A DNA stretch of 64,000 nucleotides. Source: Camellia lanceoleosa (taxonomy: Eukaryota > Streptophyta > Magnoliopsida > Ericales > Theaceae). The translations under genes and the position numbers were made by a program. Below, piece after piece: positions 57,912 to 64,000 of the stretch. Position 1 is the first letter of the stretch, and every line of letters starts with the position of its first letter. Below the pieces are notes generated by a model, which saw nothing but the letters and a program-made list of their open reading frames with translations, searched no databases and had not been told where the DNA came from. The stretch is from contig CM045762.1 of the NCBI GenBank assembly GCA_025200525.1, positions 84,101,893 to 84,165,892 of the forward strand, written 5' to 3'.

Positions 57912-58342
57912 ATGGCAAAGGCAAACAAAATAACAACCTTCTTGTTTAACTTGCTTCTGGTCATCTTTATTTTTCTTATGATCTTAGTGGCTGTAAGCAG
58001 AATTTTTGGATGTAAGTTTTGACATTGCATTTGCACTATCAGTGCATTATATATATATTTTTTCTATTTTTTTTAGTTTTAATTAGTGTGATTTTTATTA
58101 CGTATGTTTCTTCTTCCACTAATATGCTAGTTTGTTATATATGCTGGAACCGTTGGGTTTGGAAAGCAAGTAACTCTAAATTGTGACATAGTGTATGGGG
58201 TAGAAATTGGTGACACATGCTTCAGTGTGTTACCCAAAAGTTTAACGTGACTATTGAGTTCTTCACTAAGATAAACCCTAATCTTGTCTGTGATAAGGTT
58301 TTTGTGGGTCAATGGCTTTGCATTGTTGCATCTACAAACTAA
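57912..58342 (+). pseudogene. LysM gene, second copy (broken)
   Basis: Matches 40511-40937. Exon 1 (57912-58011) is open with a good signal peptide (MAKANKITTFLFNLLLVIFI) and the donor GAT|GTAAGT is kept. The intron acceptor is lost: GAACAG|TTGGG has become GAACCG|TTGGG. Exon 2 (about 58153-58342) has a 2-bp insertion (AGTGTGTTACCC against AGTGTTACCC) that shifts the frame inside the LysM domain. Substitutions also change CDTVYG to CDIVYG. The product cannot be a LysM protein. Confidence 0.85.
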
Positions 58343-58562
58343 AAAGTCAGTTGAAGAACCCACATTTCTTATGGAATGACGAACATGACTGGGTAAAGAC
58401 AAATGGGGTTGATTCTAGCATAGAGCATTTGTTTCTTTTATTTATTTTAATTTTATGGATAGTGGTTGTGTTTATTAATGTAATCAATAGCCAATAATTG
58501 TGGTGCTATGAAACTTCAAAATAATAGTTTTTCAAAGTCGTTTCATTCTTGTTAGTTATTCC

Positions 58563-59772
58563 TTCTTCAATAACTGGGAAATAAAGCTTTATTTTCTTGT
58601 CATCCTAGACACCTCTCCGACGTGAAACCGTTATTCCCACAGAAGTGTGTGTGTGTAAATTAAATGCATAAAATAAATAAACAAAAAAATAAAATAATTC
58701 AGAAAATAATTATATAAATTAAATTCCGAATTAAATGTTTACAAAAATTAAAGTCGAGGCTTGTGTTGGATACAATCTCCTTAAACTAGATTTTGCCCTC
58801 GTTCCAGTGCTTCGAGTTTTAACGGCGTCTACTTCCCAAGATGCAATGACTACTACTTGATATGTAGCACTACAAAATCAAGTCTTGCGAACCAAAAGAT
58901 GCTGTAACTTTTTCTCTTTCTTTTCCTAAAAATAAATGCAAAAACAGATGCATGAGCAAAGGAGGACGAATAGAAAAAGAAAAGGGAAGAAGTCTGGAAA
59001 TTTTTTGATGGAAATGAATGCTGGATGGCCAACTATTTATAGGAGGAATAGTGGCTGTTTGAACAGGTACCAAACATATAGAAACCTGTTCGGATAGATT
59101 CAATACTGTTTGGACAAATTCAGTTGGAATTCAACAGGTATGAACTTGTTTTGAACCCTTTGAACCTGTTCGGGTGGGTTAGGACCTATTTGGGTGAAGG
59201 AAAAAATTAGGACCAATTTATTTTGAATTTTGAAACCAAAATCAAAATGAAATAAATAAATTACAAAAGTTTTTTGGCCCAAAAAGATAAGTATTGGGCC
59301 GGACAAGCCCAACCCAAACTCACACCACGCACTTCTAGCCCAGCCCAGCCCGCCTAGCAGACGGCGGCGGTAGCGCGCACGCGTGTTTATTGTTTTGTGT
59401 CCAATGGGTCTAACCCACTTTACCCATAACATCACTTTTCCACAAACTTGGGTACCCCTTGAGGCCCATTCTAAGTATTCCAAGCTAAGATATATAAACC
59501 CATTCAAAACCTTAAGCCTTTCCAATGTGGAACAAGCACATTTCACAAATGTATAGAAAACCCACCTAAAGCCATTCCACGAACCCGAAAACGCGCATTG
59601 AATTCTCATTCATTTGAAAATGGTTTTGAGCAACCAAATATACGGTTTTATTCACTACATAGCATTAAACATGAACCCAATGAAAAATGTTAAAAATAAT
59701 GCTTGGGTCCCACCTTAATTAATGCTCAAAGTTAGCAAAAAATAACGATTATACAAAAGTCATTTTCCAACA
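58563..59772 (-). repeat. 3' LTR of the Copia element at the right edge (left end approximate)
   Basis: In the minus direction the purine tract GTGGGGGAT (plus 59,773-59,781) is followed by TGTTGGAAAATGACTTTTG, the start of an LTR at 59,772. The LTR runs left towards about 58,570, where homology to the first duplicate stops. The matching 5' LTR is outside the window, so the exact end cannot be fixed. It contains a GC-rich block near 59,335-59,390 with CGCGCACGCGTG. The minus-strand open frame at 59,100-59,609 is not credible. Confidence 0.6.
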
Positions 59773-60355
59773 ATCCCCCACATGAATGGAATTTAAGATA
59801 ACGGACATGCAACAAGATGCAGACAAAGAAAGAGTACATTAAGAAGATACACCACATCGATATAGGTAGCTTTTGGCTTTAAACCTCTTCTAGTGAAAGC
59901 CTATCTAACTAACTGGCTAACTAGTGGACGTGATGTCTTGAATTGTTCAGCTGTTTGTGTAAGCAAAGACAATAAACTACACATAATGTATCTGCAGACA
60001 TAGTTTGGTACTTCTGGTTGTGTTTATTTTGACCCTGAACAACACCTGGTAATTCATGAGTGCTCTAGAGAATTTAGCCTTCTTAATTCCCACAGAACTG
60101 GCCCAGTTCACACTCATATAGGTGACTTCTTATTAAGAGTATCCTGCCATACCCCACTTGGATGTCCAAGCTATAAGAATCATTAAAAGCAAAGATTATC
60201 CTACTAACGCTACAGGTATCACTCTTCTTATCATAGAAATGGGTAGGAGAAAACCTCCTTAGTGATACATGAAGTCATCCATAATTCAGTTATCCCTTTG
60301 AACCTAGATCTTGGGATCTCCAGTCAACTAGGTTGGGTTGCCATTATGGCGAATT
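59773..60355 (-). other. Non-coding tail between Copia pol and its 3' LTR
   Basis: No open frame of interest. It ends at the purine tract next to the LTR and contains ordinary AT-rich sequence. It is the usual untranslated tail of a Copia element. Confidence 0.6.
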
Positions 60356-63300
60356 TTAAGTAATTGGCTTTAATCCCATTCCCCTCGATAAATGGTACAC
60401 TTGCTCTCTAGCTAGCCTTTTAGTCAATGGATCCGCAATATTCTTCTTTGACTTTACATATTCTATGGAAATTATTCCATGTGAGAGCAAATGCCTAACG
60501 GTATTATGTTTCCGACAAATGTGTCGAGATTTACCGTTATACATATGATTTTGTGCCCATCCTATTGCTGCTTCACTATCACAGTGAATGCATATAGCTG
60601 GCATAGGTTTAGCCCACATTGGAATGTCTTCTAAGAAATTACGAAGCCATTCTGCTTCATTTCCTATTTTATCTAATGCAATAAACTCAGATTCCATTGT
60701 TAACCTTACTATGCATGTCTACTTGGAGGATTTCCAAGAGACTGCAACACTTCCCAGGGTAAACACGTATCCACTAGTGGATTTTGAGTCTTTAGTATCC
60801 GATATCCAATTAGCATCACTGTACCCCTCGAGTACTGTTGGATATTTGATATAATGTAAACCATAATTATGGGTATGTCTTAGATACCTAAGTACCCTAA
60901 TTATCGTTTTCCAATGAGCAGACCCTGGATTACTTGTGTACCTACTCAATTTGCTTATAGCATAGGCTATATTTGGCCTAGTGCAATTCATCAAGTGCAT
61001 CAAGCTTCCGATTATCCAAGAGTACTCTAATTGTAATATGCCTGCACCTATATGAAGACTAATGTCAACAGGTGTTTTACCAGAACGGTCATCATGCTTT
61101 CCAAATTTCTCTAGAATTTTCTCAACATAGTGAGACTGAGATAAAGCATATCCTTTAGATGTTCTAGTAATTTTTATTCCTAGAATTACATCTGCTACTC
61201 CCAAATCTTTCATGTCAAACTTTTTGTTCAACATTTTCTTTGTGAATTTAATCATGTCATTATTTCTTCCAATAATGAGCACATCATCCACATAAAGACA
61301 AACTATAACATAGCCTTTGTTTGTACTTTTAACATAGATGCATTTGTCACATTCGTTTATCTTAAAACCATCCGAAAGCATAGCGTGATCAAATTTTTCA
61401 TGCCATTGTTTCTGAGCTTGATTTAATCCATAAAGAGATTTGACAAGTTTACAAACCTTTTTCTCTTGGCTGGCAACTTGAAACCCTTCCGGTTGTTCCA
61501 TACAGATTTCTTCATCTAACTTGCCATTCAAAAAGGTTGTTTTAACATCCATTTGATGTATTTCCAGATTGTACAAAGCTGCAATCGCAATCAACATGCG
61601 AATAGATGTTATTCTTGTCACTGGTGAATATGTATCAAAATAATTAAGGCCTTCCTTCTACCTGTATCCCTTAACAGCAATCCTAGCCTTGTATTTATCT
61701 ATTGAACTATCTGCTTTCATTTTTCTCTTGAATATCCACTTATATCCAAGAGGTTTACATCCTGGTGGAAGATCCACCAGTTTCCAAGTATGATTTTGCA
61801 GAATTGATTCAATTTCACTATTCACAGCCTTTCTCCATAATGGAGCTTCAGGACTTGACATTGTTTCCTTGAAGTTTTGAGGCTTATTTTCTCACAGATA
61901 TGTCAGAAAATCTGGACCAAATAATTTAGAGATCCTAGCCCTCTTGCTACGTCTAGGTTCATCTGCTTCATTATCATTGTGGTCTTCACTGCTATCCATA
62001 GCAGTATCAAAAGTTCTTTTATTTGAACTTTTCTCTTCAGTTTTCTTGCGAGGAAAAATGTGTTAAAAAAACGATGCCTTCTTTGACTCAATAATAGTGT
62101 TTACATGCATATCAAGATTTTCAGATTTATGAACTAAAAATCTATATGCACTACTGTTATTTGCATAACCAATGAACACGGAATCAACGGTTTTTGGTCC
62201 TATCTTAGTTGTTTTGAGACTACGGACTGCCACCTTGGCCAAACACCCATACATTTTGAGGTAATTGTAGGTAGGTCGTCGACCTTTCCATAATTCATAA
62301 GGTGTTTGATTAAGTTTCTTATGGGGTACCCTGTTAAGGATAAAGTTAGCAAACAAAATCGCATCCCCCCATAAGTTCTATGGTAACCCTGAACTAATCA
62401 ACATAGCATTTATCATCTCTTTAAGAGTTCGATTCTTTCTCTAAGCAACTCCATTTGACTGAGGAGAATAGGGTGCAGTGGTTTGGTGAATAATGCCATG
62501 TTTAGAACAAAATTCCTAAAATGGTGCATCATACTCACCATCTCTGTCACTTCTCACTATCTTAATAGTTTTGCTAAGTTGATTTTCAACCTCAAGTTTA
62601 TATTGCTTAAAAGCTTCTAAGGCTTCATCTTTACTTCTCAATAAGTAAACATAGCAATATTGAGTGCAATCATCAATAAAAGTAATAAAGTACTTCTTAC
62701 CTCCTCTAGTTTGAACAAATTTTAAATCATAGATATCTGTGTGAATTAAACTTAGAGGTTCAGTACTTCTTTCTACTTTATTAAATAATGCCTTAGTGAG
62801 TTTTGCCTCAACACAAATCTCACATTTATGATTAGGATCAAATTCTAAATTTGGCAAACATTCTAAAGCAACAAGTCTACACAAAGAATTAAAATTAACA
62901 TGTCATAATTTACTATGCTATAAAAAAGAAGACTCAGCAATACAAACAGAAGATGTGTTCTTATTATTAATAGCCAAATTAGGTACAACAATTATTACAT
63001 TAAGCTAAAAAAGCCAATCACTCATATAACCTCGCCCTACATACATGCTACTCTTGGAGAGTACAACATTGTCAGATTCAAAGACTAATTTAAACTCATT
63101 CTTGATCAATAATGACCCATAAATCAAATTTTTGCGAATTTCTAGCACATGGAGTACCTTGTTGAGCGTGAGTTATTTCCCCGGGGTGATTTTCAGCATG
63201 ATCTTTCCTTGTCCTTCCACAGTTGATGTAGAGGAGTTTCCCATAAAATGTTGTTCCCCACTTTCCATCACTTTGTAGGTTGTGAACATCTTCTTATCTG

Positions 63301-63722
63301 CACAGATATGGCAGGTTGCACCAATATCCACCCACCACTCCTTGGAATTTCCTACCAAATTTGCTTCAGAGATTACTGCAACAAGATTGATGTCTGCCAC
63401 TCCATCGAAAAGATAAAAATCCTTGGCTATGTTGGCTTGTGCTGGCTTTTTACTTGAACTCCCTTCGTCCTTGTGAACGTGACGATCCTAGCGCAATGTC
63501 CATCTTTGCTGCACACAAAACACTTGCCTTTGAACCTTTTGTTGAACCTGTTGTTGATCCCTTTGTTGATCTTACTAGTGGATCCTTGTTTGGGACCATT
63601 GCCATCATGCTTTCATTTCTTGTTGTTGAACTTTGACCCTTGTCCATGTTCCACAACATTTGCTTTAGCCTGCATGACATGGTTTCGTGACTTTTTGTCG
63701 GAACCACGGTTGTCCTCCTCAA
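60356..63722 (-). pseudogene. Copia gag end and pol polyprotein, disrupted
   Basis: From right to left: a zinc knuckle CFVCSKDGH near 63,520, where a 1-base loss shifts the frame and the last Cys codon reads CGT; a protease site DIGATCHICADKKMF (about 63,320; DSGAT expected); integrase with [25 protein letters not shown] and HQTTAPYSPQSNG (62,480-62,884) and a GKGR-type wing WKGRRPTYNYLK (62,27x); reverse transcriptase with [45 protein letters not shown] and intact YVDD (about 61,280); RNase H with [16 protein letters not shown] and KSRHICRKHNTVRHLL (to 60,356). At least seven in-frame stops interrupt it, several where CAG has become TAG (APF*EFC, GLP*NLW, GYR*KEG). Confidence 0.85.
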
Positions 63723-64000
63723 TTCTGAACTGCACTACCAATTCCTCCATTTCATCTCCTTGCGCTTATGCTTCAGATAATTCTTGAATTCTTTCTAGGA
63801 TGGTGGCAATGTTTCAATGATTGCTGCTATTTGGAAAGATTCATTGAGAACCATCCATTCCATATGTATGAGAACCATCCATTCCATATGTATGTCATGG
63901 AGAATTAATTGGAGATCTTGAACCTGGCTAATAATCGTTTTGGAATCTATCATTTTAAAATCCAGAATATAGCCGACACCAAATTTCTTTGTATTGGCAT
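63723..64000 (-). pseudogene. Copia gag fragment, cut by window edge
   Basis: Continues the Copia element upstream of the zinc knuckle. The minus strand gives short gag-like pieces (around MEELVVQFRIEEDN near 63,750) in more than one frame. The pair CCATCCATTCCATATGTATG at about 63,850 and 63,876 is a 26-bp tandem duplication. Too little is present to judge more. Confidence 0.5.

Larger units (their letters stand above)
42434..58562 (+). repeat. Segmental duplication, second copy (stretched by insertions)
   Basis: Homologous to 37,930-41,152. Collinear pieces are 42,434-44,042, 49,874-50,432 and 57,724-58,562. Between them lie three insertions with target duplications: the LTR element at 44043-49873 (CCATA), the LINE at 50433-57388 (about 16 bp) and the solo LTR at 57408-57723. 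The left break is inside the unknown gene. Confidence 0.8.
58563..64000 (-). mobile_element. Ty1/Copia retrotransposon, degraded, cut by window edge
   Basis: Minus-strand element with 3' LTR (to 59,772), a non-coding stretch 59,773-60,355, then RNase H, reverse transcriptase, integrase, protease and the gag end reading from right to left. The order protease-integrase-reverse transcriptase-RNase H defines Copia. The 5' LTR and most of gag lie beyond 64,000. Confidence 0.85.

Noticed and set aside
59100..59609. 169-codon minus-strand frame
   Set aside because: It lies inside the Copia LTR and has no domain; LTRs often contain chance frames.
1..64000. A new defence, biosynthetic or regulatory system
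   Set aside because: The window holds a small-gene array, one LysM gene, pseudogenes and transposons. Nothing in the gene content or order suggests an undescribed system.

Overview
This window is AT-rich, repeat-dense nuclear DNA from a flowering plant, most likely a eudicot. The plant-specific wound-induced (DUF3774) and secreted LysM genes, intact GT-AG introns and nested CACTA, Copia, L1, RTE and MITE elements all point that way. No bacterial, organellar, viral, tRNA, rRNA or CRISPR features were recognised. The species cannot be named from the sequence.

Left part (1-5,040): MITE-rich intergenic DNA, an isolated promoter-like island (about 1,530-1,830) and a field of diverged direct repeats (about 2,690-5,240). 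Centre-left (about 5,040-36,779): a tandem array of four large units, each carrying one small intronless wound-induced-protein-like gene (98-101 aa; coding starts at 9585, 23505, 26658 and 32904, all on +). Units 1 and 3 share insertions and promoter type, and units 2 and 4 share others, so the array looks like a duplicated dimer. It was later damaged by a deletion across the unit 2/3 junction (about 25,259). Unit 2 is also split by an 8.2-kb nested insertion (13,367-21,553): a long LTR-like element with a GTATT target duplication, holding a 4.5-kb Pack-CACTA element that carries an exon of aspartate aminotransferase, and a separate 654-bp solo LTR.

Right of the array (36,780-41,150) lie a decayed gene of unknown function and an intact two-exon secreted LysM gene (40,511-40,937). 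The block 37,930-41,150 is repeated at about 42,434-58,562. In that second copy the unknown gene survives only as a 3' fragment and the LysM gene is a pseudogene. The second copy has been stretched by a gag-only Copia-type element with two LTRs (44,043-49,873), a 7-kb L1-type LINE on the minus strand (50,433-57,388) and a 316-bp solo LTR (57,408-57,723). The window ends inside a decayed minus-strand Copia element (about 58,57x-64,000).

Probable functional genes are therefore few: four wound-induced-like genes and one LysM gene. Almost everything else is duplicated or transposed DNA. Its main value is that the duplicated blocks supply empty sites, so many insertions can be defined to the base and ordered in time. 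I saw no convincing new biological system.
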